Assembly (NCBI GenBank): GCA_029972225.1
Contig: CP124756.1
Coordinates: 1,594,001-1,658,000 of the forward strand
Origin: Candidatus Thiothrix putei
GTDB taxonomy: Bacteria > Pseudomonadota > Gammaproteobacteria > Thiotrichales > Thiotrichaceae
Direction: 5' to 3'
Length of the DNA stretch: 64,000 nucleotides
A model generated the notes under the pieces. That model was not told where the DNA came from and searched no databases. It saw only the letters and a program-made list of their open reading frames with translations. A program made the translations under genes and the position numbers. Shown here piece after piece: positions 27,303 to 35,845 of this stretch (position 1 is its first letter; each line of letters begins with the position of its first letter).

Positions 27303-27869
27303 ATGGAATTAGCAACTATCCTGCAAGCTATTTTGCTGACAGCGGCTAAACCGTTGTCATTAGAGCAATTGGAGAGCTATTTCCTGCCAGAGGAGGGTAT
27401 CTCGCGTGGTGCTATCCGGCAGGCATTGGAGGCATTACAAACAGCCAGTGCTGAGCAGAGTTTTGAGTTGAAAGAAACTGCCAGTGGTTTTCGGCTGCAA
27501 ACCCGTGCCCAGTTCCAACCGTGGGTGCAACGCCATGATGAGGAACGTCCGCAAAAATACTCGCGGGCCTTTCTTGAAACCCTAGCATTGATTGCCTGGC
27601 GTCAGCCCATTACGCGTGCAGAAATTGAAGAAGTTCGGGGGGTGGCGGTCAATACGAATGTGATCAAGACCTTATTGGAACGTGATTGGGTGAAAGTTAT
27701 TGGTCATAAAGAAGTACCTGGCAGGCCGGAAATGTTGGGAACTACCCGTCATTTCTTGGATTATTTCAACCTTAAATCACTGGATGACCTGCCCAGTCTG
27801 GTTGAAATGCAAGCCTTAGATGTCGATGAGTTAACCCAGAAGGCTTCCCCTCTGCTATCCTTAACCTGA
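27303..27869 (+). CDS. scpB: Segregation and condensation protein B
   Basis: A 188-residue partner of ScpA with two winged-helix domains. Family signatures are LETLALIAWRQPITRAEIEEVRGV and GRPEMLGTTRHFLDYF (ending in the FNLKSLDDLP segment). It begins one base after the scpA stop. No pseudouridine synthase gene rluB follows, which is the frequent neighbour; gnd follows instead. Confidence 0.95.
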   Translation: MELATILQAILLTAAKPLSLEQLESYFLPEEGISRGAIRQALEALQTASAEQSFELKETASGFRLQTRAQFQPWVQRHDEERPQKYSRAFLETLALIAWRQPITRAEIEEVRGVAVNTNVIKTLLERDWVKVIGHKEVPGRPEMLGTTRHFLDYFNLKSLDDLPSLVEMQALDVDELTQKASPLLSLT

Positions 27870-27905
27870 CTACTCGCCATACATTAACATCACAACGAGG
27901 TAGGC

Positions 27906-29345
27906 ATGAATACTAGCAATATGGGTCTCATTGGTTTAGGCGTTATGGGTTCTAATCTGGCATTGAACCTGAGTGACAACGGTTATTCGCTTAGCGTATA
28001 CAATCGCACCTACGCCCTCACGCAACAATTCATGGATAAGCACGCGCAAGGTCGCGTGATTCAAGCGGCACAAACGTTACCCGAATTCGTCGGCCAACTC
28101 GCTACCCCGCGTATCATTATGCTGATGGTAACGGCCGGACGTGCGGTGGATGCGGTGGTCGAACAATTACTGCCTTTACTTGACCCCAACGATATTATCA
28201 TCGACGGCGGTAATTCCAACTACAAAGACACCACGCGCCGTTGGCAGGAACTCACCGCAAAGGGTATCCGTTTCGTCGGTATGGGTGTATCCGGTGGGGA
28301 AGAGGGCGCACGGCATGGCCCATCGTTAATGCCGGGTGGTGCTATCGAGGCATGGGCGGATATTCGCGAGATGTTCCAGGCAGTCGCGGCAAAAGTTGAC
28401 GGTGAAGCCTGTTGCCAATGGCTGGGCGAAGGCGGTTCCGGGCATTACGTCAAGATGGTGCATAATGGTATTGAATACGGTGATATGCAACTGATTGCCG
28501 AAGTGTGCCACTTGATGCAACACGCACTGGGGATGGATTTCGATACCATGGCGGATACGTTTGCCGCGTGGAATCAAGGCAAGCTCGAATCTTATTTGAT
28601 TGATATTACCAGCCAGATTTTGCGCCAAAAAGACACCGATGGTAGTCCATTGGTGACGAAAATCCTCGACCGTGCGGGGCAAAAAGGCACAGGGTTGTGG
28701 ACAGCGCAAGATGCATTGGAACACGCCGTGCCTCTTACCCTGATTTCTGAGGCTGTCCATGCGCGAATGTTGTCGGCGCGTAAGGATGAGCGGGTTGCTG
28801 CCGCGCAAATCTTAGGTGGTTTGCAAGCACCTGTTCCTCCTGAGCAGCGTCAGGCATTTCTCGATGCTATTCACGATGCGTTATATGCCGCCAAGTTGGT
28901 GTCGTATGCACAAGGTTTCATGCTGATGCAAACGGCAGCGGCGCAATACGGCTGGAACTTACCTTATGGTGATATTGCTTTGCTGTGGCGTGCGGGTTGC
29001 ATTATTCGCAGCCGTTTTCTGGGGGATATTAAAGCCAGCTTTGCCCGTGAACCCGTACCGCAAAGCTTGTTGCAAGACCCGTTTTTTGCGGTGGAACTCA
29101 AGCAAGCTGATAACGGATGGCGTAAGGCCGTTGCGCTTGCGGTGATGCAAGGTGTACCTGTTCCGGCATTGTCATCGGCTTTGTCATTTTATGATGGCTA
29201 TCGGTGTGCGGATGGTTCGGCGAATATTTTGCAAGCGCAACGGGATTTCTTCGGGGCGCATGGCTACCAACGGGTAGACCGTGATCCAGCGTTGCATTTT
29301 CACACGCATTGGAGCGCTGATGGTGCCGAGGAGCAACTGCCATGA
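27906..29345 (+). CDS. gnd: 6-phosphogluconate dehydrogenase (decarboxylating)
   Basis: A 479-residue NADP-dependent enzyme converting 6-phosphogluconate to ribulose 5-phosphate and CO2. The Rossmann motif GLIGLGVMGSNLALN is at the N-terminus, and the catalytic Lys and substrate-binding residues are in GSGHYVKMVHNGIEYGDMQ. GGVSGGEEGAR-type sequence appears as GVSGGEEGARHGPS. The length is that of the long homodimeric form. First gene of gnd-zwf-pgl; its stop overlaps the zwf start (ATGA). Confidence 0.96.
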   Translation: MNTSNMGLIGLGVMGSNLALNLSDNGYSLSVYNRTYALTQQFMDKHAQGRVIQAAQTLPEFVGQLATPRIIMLMVTAGRAVDAVVEQLLPLLDPNDIIIDGGNSNYKDTTRRWQELTAKGIRFVGMGVSGGEEGARHGPSLMPGGAIEAWADIREMFQAVAAKVDGEACCQWLGEGGSGHYVKMVHNGIEYGDMQLIAEVCHLMQHALGMDFDTMADTFAAWNQGKLESYLIDITSQILRQKDTDGSPLVTKILDRAGQKGTGLWTAQDALEHAVPLTLISEAVHARMLSARKDERVAAAQILGGLQAPVPPEQRQAFLDAIHDALYAAKLVSYAQGFMLMQTAAAQYGWNLPYGDIALLWRAGCIIRSRFLGDIKASFAREPVPQSLLQDPFFAVELKQADNGWRKAVALAVMQGVPVPALSSALSFYDGYRCADGSANILQAQRDFFGAHGYQRVDRDPALHFHTHWSADGAEEQLP

Positions 29346-30841
29346 GTTGTGGTTGTGTGGGGATTTCTCATGCCTACGTCATTTTTGGTGCGACGGGCAA
29401 TTTGGCGGTTACGAAACTGTTGCCTGCGTTGTACCAACTGCATTGTGCGGGTTATCTGGCAGATGATGTGGAAATTCTCGGTTGCGGGCGTACTCCCTTT
29501 ACCTCTGAGACATGGCGGGCAGAAGTGCGTCAGCAGTTGCTTGCCAGAGATGAGGTGGAAACGGTCGCACTGGACAATTTTGTGCAACGTTTGGATTATT
29601 TGGCAGGCAGTTTGAAAGATGCCGCCTTCTACCAATCCTTAGGCGAGTGGATTGGGAATGACGGCGAATGTGCCAACAATGTGATTTTCTACCTTTCGAT
29701 TAGCCCGGATTTGTACGTGGAAGTCACCGAAGGTTTAGCGGCGGCGCAATTGTTGGAAGAATCGCAAGGTTTTCGGCGCATGGTGATCGAAAAGCCGTTC
29801 GGTCACGATCTTGAATCCGCACGTACTTTACAACATAGCCTCAGTGAGCATCTGAAAGAAGAACAGATTTACCGTATCGACCATTACGTGGGCAAAGAGG
29901 CGGTGCAAAACTTGTTGGTACTGCGGTTTGCCAACTTGATTTTAGAACCTTTGTGGAACCGTCATCACATCGACCACATCCAAATTACCCATGCAGAAAC
30001 CGTGGGTGTGGAAGGGCGTGCCAACTATTACGACCATAGTGGTGGTGCGGTGCGCGACATGATTCAAAGCCATTTGTTGCAAGTCATGGCCTTGCTGGCA
30101 ATGGAACCGCCGGTATCGTTGGAAGCGGAGGCGTTGCGTAATGAAAAGGTTAAAGTCTTGCAGTCGATTCGCCCGGTGGATTTGGAACAGCTTGAGACGT
30201 ATGCCATCCGTGGGCAATATGCCGCCGGTGAGGTGAAAGGGCAGCCTGTGCTGGGTTATTTGCAGGAGGAGGGTGTGGCAGCCGGTAGCCATACCGAATC
30301 TTATGCCGCCATGAAGCTCTACATCGACAACTGGCGCTGGAAGGATGTGCCGTTTTATTTGCGTACTGGTAAGCGTTTGCAAGAACGGCGTTCGTTGGTG
30401 GCGGTGCGCTTCAAACAGCCACCGATGCAGTTATTTCAGGGCAGTGGGATTTATCAGCCGCATCCTAACTGGTTGTTGATTGGGATTCAGCCAGAAGATG
30501 CAGTACGTATGGAGATTTCTGCCAAAGTACCGGGCTTGGAAATGCGTACCCGGCAGATTGTGATGGATGCTTCGGTGAGTACGCCGGGTGAGCGCAAGGC
30601 AGAAGCTTACGAGGAGTTGTTGCTGGATGTGATCAAAGGTGATCGGTCACTGTTCTTGCGTTATGACGAGGTGAAAGCGGCGTGGGTGGTGGTTGATCCG
30701 GTGATGCAACGTTGGGCGCAAGATGAGCAATTACCCTTGCAATACCCAGCGGGCGGTTGGGGACCTAAAGCGGCGGAAAAGATTTTCGGTCGTTCGGATC
30801 GGGCATGGCGACACACGTTGTCCTGCAATGGGGGCGAGTAA
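29342..30841 (+). CDS. zwf: Glucose-6-phosphate dehydrogenase
   Basis: A 499-residue NAD(P)-dependent enzyme that starts the oxidative pentose phosphate route. The cofactor motif is FGATGNLAVTKLLPALY and the active-site signature is RIDHYVGKEAVQNLL. MVIEKPFGHDLESA is also typical. The start ATG overlaps the gnd stop; the stop overlaps the pgl start (TAATG). The tight gnd-zwf-pgl coupling allows coordinated NADPH and pentose supply. Confidence 0.96.
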   Translation: MSCGCVGISHAYVIFGATGNLAVTKLLPALYQLHCAGYLADDVEILGCGRTPFTSETWRAEVRQQLLARDEVETVALDNFVQRLDYLAGSLKDAAFYQSLGEWIGNDGECANNVIFYLSISPDLYVEVTEGLAAAQLLEESQGFRRMVIEKPFGHDLESARTLQHSLSEHLKEEQIYRIDHYVGKEAVQNLLVLRFANLILEPLWNRHHIDHIQITHAETVGVEGRANYYDHSGGAVRDMIQSHLLQVMALLAMEPPVSLEAEALRNEKVKVLQSIRPVDLEQLETYAIRGQYAAGEVKGQPVLGYLQEEGVAAGSHTESYAAMKLYIDNWRWKDVPFYLRTGKRLQERRSLVAVRFKQPPMQLFQGSGIYQPHPNWLLIGIQPEDAVRMEISAKVPGLEMRTRQIVMDASVSTPGERKAEAYEELLLDVIKGDRSLFLRYDEVKAAWVVVDPVMQRWAQDEQLPLQYPAGGWGPKAAEKIFGRSDRAWRHTLSCNGGE

Positions 30842-31491
30842 TGTTGCCGCGTAACACTCAGGTTTTGCCGGATGCCGAGGCGGTGGCACAACGTGCCTGT
30901 GAGCTACTTACCGCTGCGGCACAGGATGCCATTCGGGAACGTGGGGTGTTTCGTTTGGTATTAGCCGGAGGTGGTACGCCGCAACGGGCGTATGACTTGC
31001 TGGCAAAGACGGCGCAGGATTGGGATAAGTGGGAAATCTTTTGGGGGGATGAGCGTTGCTTGCCTGTTGAGCATCTGGAACGCAATTCGCGGATGAGCTT
31101 GCCGACACAACGACGGTTTCCGATTCCGGCAGAGTTGGGGGCAGAGGCCGCAGCAGCGGCGTATGCGCAAACCATTAGCAACAAGTTGCCGTTTGATGTG
31201 GTGCTGTTGGGGATGGGAGAAGATGGGCATACGGCAAGTTTGTTTCCGGGGTTTGTGGATGACCCTGCTGTCTTAACGCAGACTGTGTTTGATGCACCGA
31301 AGCCGCCGCCGGAGCGAGTCAGTTTGAGCGTGGCGGCGTTACAGGCGTGTCGGCAGCAATTGGTACTGGTGACAGGTGCGGGTAAGATTGAAGTGCTGGT
31401 GCAGTGGCGTAATAGCAAGCTTTTACCAATTGTGCAGGTAGTGCGGGATAACGCTTGCTTGTTAGTAGACGCCGCCGCATACGGTGAATAA
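30841..31491 (+). CDS. pgl: 6-phosphogluconolactonase
   Basis: A 216-residue lactonase that hydrolyses 6-phosphogluconolactone between Zwf and Gnd. Conserved blocks are VLAGGGTPQRAYDLLA, FWGDERCLPVEHLERNSRM and LLGMGEDGHTASLFPG. ATG 30841 overlaps the zwf stop; a frame-internal start 12 codons upstream would lie inside zwf. Directly downstream the operon order ends and fragmented genes begin. Confidence 0.93.
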   Translation: MLPRNTQVLPDAEAVAQRACELLTAAAQDAIRERGVFRLVLAGGGTPQRAYDLLAKTAQDWDKWEIFWGDERCLPVEHLERNSRMSLPTQRRFPIPAELGAEAAAAAYAQTISNKLPFDVVLLGMGEDGHTASLFPGFVDDPAVLTQTVFDAPKPPPERVSLSVAALQACRQQLVLVTGAGKIEVLVQWRNSKLLPIVQVVRDNACLLVDAAAYGE

Positions 31492-31542
31492 ATCAGGGTG
31501 AGTTAGTTTGTTTGCGATTCAAAGCCGATAAACCGACTGGTT

Positions 31543-31769
31543 TCACGAAATATTCTGTTGGATGATCTCTGCCATGCCTTCGGGTTGTGGCGGTAGGTTT
31601 GCCAGAATCGCCGCCACAAATTCGCCCTTATCCACCAGCAGTGCTGTATTAAACCGCTTTTCAAACGCAATCGTGGAAGACGGTTTGCCCGAAATTCCCG
31701 CCCCGCACACACTACCCGCTTGCGCACCGGGGAAGATTTCAACGTGATCCGGCAAGATCAGCAGTTTTC
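31543..31769 (-). pseudogene. C-terminal remnant of an MBL-fold hydrolase
   Basis: About 75 codons on the minus strand read LPDHVEIFPGAQAGSVCG, then SGKPSSTIAFEKRFN and LPPQPEGMAEIIQQN before a stop. These blocks resemble the end of metallo-beta-lactamase-fold sulphur dioxygenase/rhodanese-linked hydrolases. The zinc-binding N-terminal two thirds are missing: the upstream side runs straight into a piece of an oppositely oriented transporter gene near 31765. It cannot be functional. Confidence 0.65.
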
Positions 31770-31927
31770 TGGGCGTATACCGTTTCTGGCGTGACTTCGG
31801 CTATGCAGTGGGTGCGCTGTGCATGGGCTTGTTGGCACAATGGGAGCAAGGCTTGGACGTAACCTTCTGGCTGGTCGGGGTAGCAATGCTGCTGTCCGGC
31901 GCGTGGGTTGCGCTCGCACCTCGAACA
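31760..31927 (+). pseudogene. C-terminal remnant of an MFS transporter
   Basis: The plus strand encodes SSFLGVYRFWRDFGYAVGAL, then two hydrophobic helices (CMGLLAQW, TFWLVGVAMLLSGAWVAL). This is the typical last-two-helix region of a major facilitator transporter, with the VYRFWRD-GYA motif. There is no start or upstream part, and the right side fuses to a MoxR ATPase piece near 31920. Remnant only. Confidence 0.6.
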
Positions 31928-32346
31928 GGTGATTGTGGGGCAATCCGCCCTGCTCGACCGTTTGATGATTGCGCTGCTCACGGGCGGGCACATCCTGCTG
32001 GAAAGCCTACCCGGTCTGGCGAAAACCACCGCTGTCACCACGCTTGCCAGCGGTGTCTACGCCAGTTTCCAACGCATCCAGTTCACGCCGGATTTGATGC
32101 AGGGGGATTTGACTGGCACGGATATTTTCGAGCCGCAACACGGCACATTCCGCTTTATCGCAGGGCCGTTATTCCACGAAATCGTGCTGGCGGATGAAAT
32201 CAACCGCGCTCCGCCCAAAGTGCAATCCGCGCTGCTCGAAGCCATGTAGGAACACCAGATTACCGTCGGCGGCGTGACTCGCCCCTTGCCCGAACTCTTC
32301 ATCGTGATGGCGACGCAAAACCCGCTGGAACAAAGCGGCACGTACC

Positions 32347-32560
32347 GTTATTTCAAACCTACCAAAATCTACCTATAGCTAACTAAAAGTAGTCATGGTG
32401 TTGAATTCCTGCTTCACGGGGGCTGGTTTCGTCTTCGGCTTGCGCCCAAGACCAGAGCCTTCCCCTCCACAGGCAGACACCGTGTAACTCACGGCGTATT
32501 CTTCTAAATTCTTGGCGGCATTTACGTCACGGTCATGGACTGCACCGCAAACGGGGCAAG
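32347..32560 (-). ncRNA. Predicted position of the TnpB omega (reRNA) guide scaffold
   Basis: In IS605-type elements the guide RNA overlaps the 3' end of tnpB and runs through the right end into flanking DNA. For this minus-strand tnpB the scaffold should lie over its last ~150 bases and the short non-coding tail to about 32347. The guide would then be copied from the moxR flank (reverse complement of bases just left of 32347, beginning GTACGTGCCG). The position is inferred from the family; no structure was computed. Confidence 0.3.
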
Positions 32561-33587
32561 TCCATTCACGTACCGACAGTGGCAGCTTGTCCACTTTATG
32601 CCCACAGCCAGCAGCAGAACAGGTTTTGCTGGAGGCAAAAAACCGATCAGCCACCACGACCACCGCACCCCGCATTCCCGCCTTGTATTCCAGTTGACGG
32701 CGAAACTCGAAAAACCCCATGTCACTGATGGCACGGGATAAATGGCGATTTTTCACCATACCCGACACGTTCAAATCTTCAATGCCGATGGTGTGAAAAC
32801 GGCGGGTCAAATCCGTGGTGAGCTGGTGCAAACTGTCTTGGCGGATATTGGCGATACGTGCGTGAAGTTTTGCCAGTTTTTGTTTTGCCTTGTGGCGGTT
32901 GGCACTGCTTTTGACCTTGCGGGACAGGCTGCGCGAGAGCCGTTTTAGGCGGGAAAGCAAGGCTTTATGCGGCTTCGCCCCGACCACTTTTTCCCCCGTT
33001 GACAGCGTTGCCAGTGCGGATACACCCAAATCTACCCCCACTGCGCCTTGGTTTTCGGCAGGCAGGAGGTGGTTTGAGATGGTGTCCACGGTGATGCTGG
33101 CGAACCACTGGTCAGCGGTGCGGGAAACCGTGGCAGAGAGAATTTTACCGGAAAAGCGTAACGTTTCCCGCATCCGCACTAACCCAAGGTTGGGAATGCG
33201 GATGCGGCAAGCGTCGATGGCAAACTGGTCGTTAGTGAGGGTGAAACTGTCGCGGCTTTTGCCTTTCTTTTTGAATTGCGGGTACTTGGCTCGCCCCGCA
33301 AAGAAGTTCTTGAAAGCTGCACCGAGTTGGATAATCGCCATTTGCGGGGCGTTTTTGGTGACTTCCAGCATCCAGGGAAATTGTTCGCGCTTGATGGCGT
33401 TCAATTGGCGGCGCAAGCGCATTTGGTTGGGTTTTGGCTGGGTGTTGTCTTCCTTCCATGCCGTGTATTGGGTTTGCCATTCCGCTAATGCCCAATTGTA
33501 GGCAAACCGCGCTGTGCCTGCGGCTTTCGCCAAGTACGTCGCTTGCTTATGGTTGGGGTCAAGGCGGATTTTGTGGCTGATGATCAT
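32379..33587 (-). CDS. tnpB: RNA-guided endonuclease TnpB
   Basis: A 402-residue IS605-type OrfB. The RuvC-like catalytic residues are in GVDLGVSALATL (Asp), TIGIEDLNVSGM (Glu) and HDRDVNAAKNLEEY (Asp). A C-x4-C...C-x2-C zinc ribbon is present (CSAAGCG, CPVCG). The N-terminal helix-turn-helix-like start MIISHKIRLDPNHKQ is usual. TnpB proteins cut DNA guided by an RNA made from the element's right end. All catalytic residues are kept, so it may be active, although it sits in a dead host gene and lacks a partner TnpA. Confidence 0.93.
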   Translation of the reverse strand: MIISHKIRLDPNHKQATYLAKAAGTARFAYNWALAEWQTQYTAWKEDNTQPKPNQMRLRRQLNAIKREQFPWMLEVTKNAPQMAIIQLGAAFKNFFAGRAKYPQFKKKGKSRDSFTLTNDQFAIDACRIRIPNLGLVRMRETLRFSGKILSATVSRTADQWFASITVDTISNHLLPAENQGAVGVDLGVSALATLSTGEKVVGAKPHKALLSRLKRLSRSLSRKVKSSANRHKAKQKLAKLHARIANIRQDSLHQLTTDLTRRFHTIGIEDLNVSGMVKNRHLSRAISDMGFFEFRRQLEYKAGMRGAVVVVADRFFASSKTCSAAGCGHKVDKLPLSVREWTCPVCGAVHDRDVNAAKNLEEYAVSYTVSACGGEGSGLGRKPKTKPAPVKQEFNTMTTFS

Positions 33588-34087
33588 GGCAAACAGAATG
33601 CAGCGCGGTGTGATAGTTGTCTAGTCATCCGTGCTTTTGCTGCTATCTTTTACGGATAAACGGCACTACGCTTTTATAAACCTAACCAAAATGATAAAGC
33701 TTGAATAGATTTAAATAGATTTTATGGTAACTGTTTCAAACCCCTTGCCCGAAGCGCAACTCGACCGCTTTTTGCTGCATGTGGTGCTGCAATACCCCAC
33801 CGCTGACGACGAATTGCTGATCCTGCAACGCGACCGTGCGCGGCATTACGGCGCGGATAACCCCGTGCTGCATTCGCCCTTGCACCCGCAGCAAGTCTTG
33901 CAAGCCCGCCGCGAAGTGGCGGAAGTGCATGTTGCGCCGGAACTGGAGCGGTATATTGTTGCGCTGGTCGGGGCTACCCGCGACTTGGGGCAGTTTGATG
34001 CAACGTGGGCAGATTATTTGCAGGTGGGAGCGTCGCCGCGTGCGTCGATTGCGTTGCTGCGAACCAGCAGTGCCTTGGCGTAAGTGC

Positions 34088-34312
34088 ATGAGTGAATACC
34101 AATATTATGATTTTCGAGCGATTGACCAGTCGTTAACCGCAGCACAAAAGGCAAGCGTTGCCAGTTTGTCTAGCCGTGCGCAGGTGAGTTCGCAACGCGC
34201 CGAATTCGTTTACCACTACGGCGATTTTCGGGGCAATGTGACCCAGCTCATGCGTGGAACTTTTGACGTGATGCTGTACATCGCCAATTGGGGGAACGCA
34301 TCGCTTAATGTT
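34088..34312 (+). pseudogene. N-terminal remnant of a conserved hypothetical protein
   Basis: ATG 34088 opens MSEYQYYDFRAIDQSLT, then LSSRAQVSSQRAEFVYHYGDF (first 20 residues typical) and FDVMLYIANWGN. This is the start of a conserved proteobacterial protein of unknown function that is normally several hundred residues long. Homology stops after about 75 residues at NASLNV, where a histidine kinase tail begins in another frame. Five bases separate the start from the end of the moxR remnant. Confidence 0.6.
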
Positions 34313-34315
34313 AAG

Positions 34316-35064
34316 GCTGCTCAAGGCATTGTTTGGGGCAGGCGGCGTATCAGGCATTCGTGCAGCGGATCGTGGGGGCAAGCGCCTTGCTGGGCATTAT
34401 CGGTCTGCTGGTCGGGGTCGGGCTGACGGCGTGGAGTTTGCGCCCAGTGCTGGCTGCGTTGCGTCAGCGCGAACGTTTCCTCGCCGCTACTGCCCACGAA
34501 TTGCGTACTCCGGTTGCCGCCTTGCGCAGCATTTGCGAATCCGCCCAGCGCGGTGATGAAGCCCCGCAACTCGCCCTGACGCGCATGGATGGTCTGTTGC
34601 GCAGCGCCACCCACACGCTCGAAGACCTGCTGCTGTTTGCGCGGCTGGATGCGGGGGCAACGTTGGAACGCCAACCCGTGCGGCTGGATTTGCTGGTCGA
34701 AACCCTGCTGCCCGACGACGATTCGGTGACGCTGGACGCGGCTGCGACGGTGGTCAACCTTGATCCCCGACTGGCAACGGTGGCGGTGCGCAACCTGCTG
34801 GAAAATGCCCGCAAGCATGGTGCAGCCGCGCAGTCGCACATCCATGTTACGGTGGCGGGTGCGCAAGTCACGGTTGAGGATCAGGGCAAAGGCTTTTCTG
34901 CCGGATTGCTGGCACGGCGGGAAACCGATTTCGCGCTGTCGCCGACGCAAGGTGGCACGGGTTTGGGGCTGGCGATTGTGAATATGGTGGCGCGGCTGCA
35001 TGGCGGCGCGTTGCGGCTGGAAAATCGGGTCGAGGGTGGGGCGCGGGTGACGGTGAGTTTTTAA
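34316..35064 (+). pseudogene. Sensor histidine kinase lacking its N-terminal sensor half
   Basis: The reading frame (open from TTG 34333) keeps one transmembrane helix (ALLGIIGLLVGVGLTAW), a phosphoacceptor H-box (ATAHELRTPVAALRS), the N-box (VRNLLENARKHG) and G-boxes (VEDQGKGFS, GGTGLGLAIV). The first transmembrane helix and the periplasmic sensor domain are missing, and no response regulator is adjacent. The left edge is fused to another remnant. The kinase core could fold, but there is no good start or ribosome site, so it is called a remnant. Confidence 0.75.
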
Positions 35065-35074
35065 ACTCTTACCA

Positions 35075-35350
35075 TCACAACCGATCCCATTCCGGCACAT
35101 TAGGATTGTGTGGTACTTTATCCAACAATGACGCAATTTTCTGTTTCAAGTCGCCGAGGTTTTTAGTGCGCAACCGTTGTTCAATACCCGCGAAGGTTTC
35201 AAGCTGGCTGAGTTGCGTTGTCAGCAAGTAGTTAGCCAGATTGTTCAGCGAAACCCCTTGAACTTTCGCTTGTTGTTCCAAGCGACTTTTTAGCTCATTG
35301 GGTACGCGCAAGGTGACAACTTGTGTTTTGATTAAGCAGGATTCACTCAT
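35075..35350 (-). CDS. Ribbon-helix-helix (HicB/CopG-like) DNA-binding protein, possible antitoxin
   Basis: A 91-residue protein. Residues ~8-40 read TQVVTLRVPNELKSRLEQQ and SLNNLANYLLT, the beta-strand plus two helices of a ribbon-helix-helix domain like that of HicB C-termini. The rest is short and charged. ATG 35350 follows GGAGAAG; longer in-frame starts would cross the intergenic region. No toxin gene is directly linked, so it could be an orphan antitoxin or a small regulator. It diverges from the DUF1778 gene, with 207 bases between them that hold no other gene. Confidence 0.72.
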   Translation of the reverse strand: MSESCLIKTQVVTLRVPNELKSRLEQQAKVQGVSLNNLANYLLTTQLSQLETFAGIEQRLRTKNLGDLKQKIASLLDKVPHNPNVPEWDRL

Positions 35351-35557
35351 GGGTACTTCTCCATCGTTTGCAAAAATCACTAGCAGAAGTATATACCGAC
35401 AGCACATGAATTTTCGGTTTCTTCTGATGAGGTTGAAAACCGAATCCTCATTTGCCGTGGGTATATGGGCTTCGTGACCTTGCGTCGTTTGAATTCGTGG
35501 TTTGACAAAAGCACAACGAACGCATACATTTATTGGTGTCATTTTGTCACCGAGATA

Positions 35558-35845
35558 ATGGATGCCATGCAAGCCGTCATGCCCAAAAACGAGCGCGTCA
35601 CCGCCCGCATTTCCGAAGAAGTCAAACTGCTGTTAACCCAAGCGGCAGAGCTTTCCGGTGCAACGCTGAACCAGTTTCTGGTGCAGGCAGCACTGGAAAA
35701 AGCGCAGCGCATGATTGAGCAGGAAAATATCATTCGCCTGTCGATGCAGGATTCTGTCTGGTTTTTCAATGCACTGGATAATCCCCCCAAGCCTAACGCC
35801 AAACTGTTACAGGCGGTTGCCGCCCACAGACAGGGGTTGCATTGA
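35558..35845 (+). CDS. DUF1778 (TacA-type) antitoxin
   Basis: A 95-residue antitoxin. NERVTARISEEVKLLLTQAAEL and TLNQFLVQAALEKAQRMI form the ribbon-helix-helix, and the C-terminal SMQDSVWFFNALDNPP is the classic toxin-neutralising tail of DUF1778 proteins. The start used is ATG 35558; ATG 35579 (MPKNERV) would also work. It abuts the GNAT toxin gene with no gap. Such antitoxins repress their own operon with the toxin as co-repressor. Confidence 0.9.
   Translation: MDAMQAVMPKNERVTARISEEVKLLLTQAAELSGATLNQFLVQAALEKAQRMIEQENIIRLSMQDSVWFFNALDNPPKPNAKLLQAVAAHRQGLH

Larger units (their letters stand above)
32347..33741 (-). mobile_element. IS200/IS605-group TnpB-only element (IS1341-type) inserted in moxR
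   Basis: The insert is bounded by the two halves of moxR: TAC at 32343-32345 on the left and CCC-TTG at 33742 on the right rejoin to G-T-Y-P-L-P. It is about 1.4 kb, carries only tnpB, has no Y1 transposase gene, no clear terminal inverted repeats and no obvious target duplication. A similar sequence, AAACCTA(A)CCAAAAT, lies near both ends (32355-32368 and 33678-33692). Exact ends are ambiguous by a few bases because of a run of C. Confidence 0.85.
31908..34083 (+). pseudogene. MoxR-family AAA ATPase: truncated, with a nonsense codon and a transposon insertion
   Basis: Left part 31908-32346 encodes HLEQVIVGQSALLDRL, Walker A ESLPGLAKTT, IQFTPDLMQGDLTGTDIF and Walker B LADEINRAPPKVQSALLEAM. 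TAG at 32247-32249 then replaces the expected CAG (Gln). Reading on gives [20 protein letters not shown] and PLEQSGTY. The element at 32347-33741 interrupts there, and 33742-34083 resumes exactly with PLPEAQLDRFLLHVVLQYP, continuing to SPRASIALLRTSSALA. About 40 N-terminal residues and the C-terminal lid are missing. MoxR ATPases normally act as chaperones beside von Willebrand-domain proteins; none remain here. Confidence 0.88.

Noticed and set aside
32379..33587. TnpB protein considered as a Cas12-type CRISPR effector
   Set aside because: At 402 residues with no CRISPR array or cas genes nearby, it is an ordinary IS1341-type TnpB.
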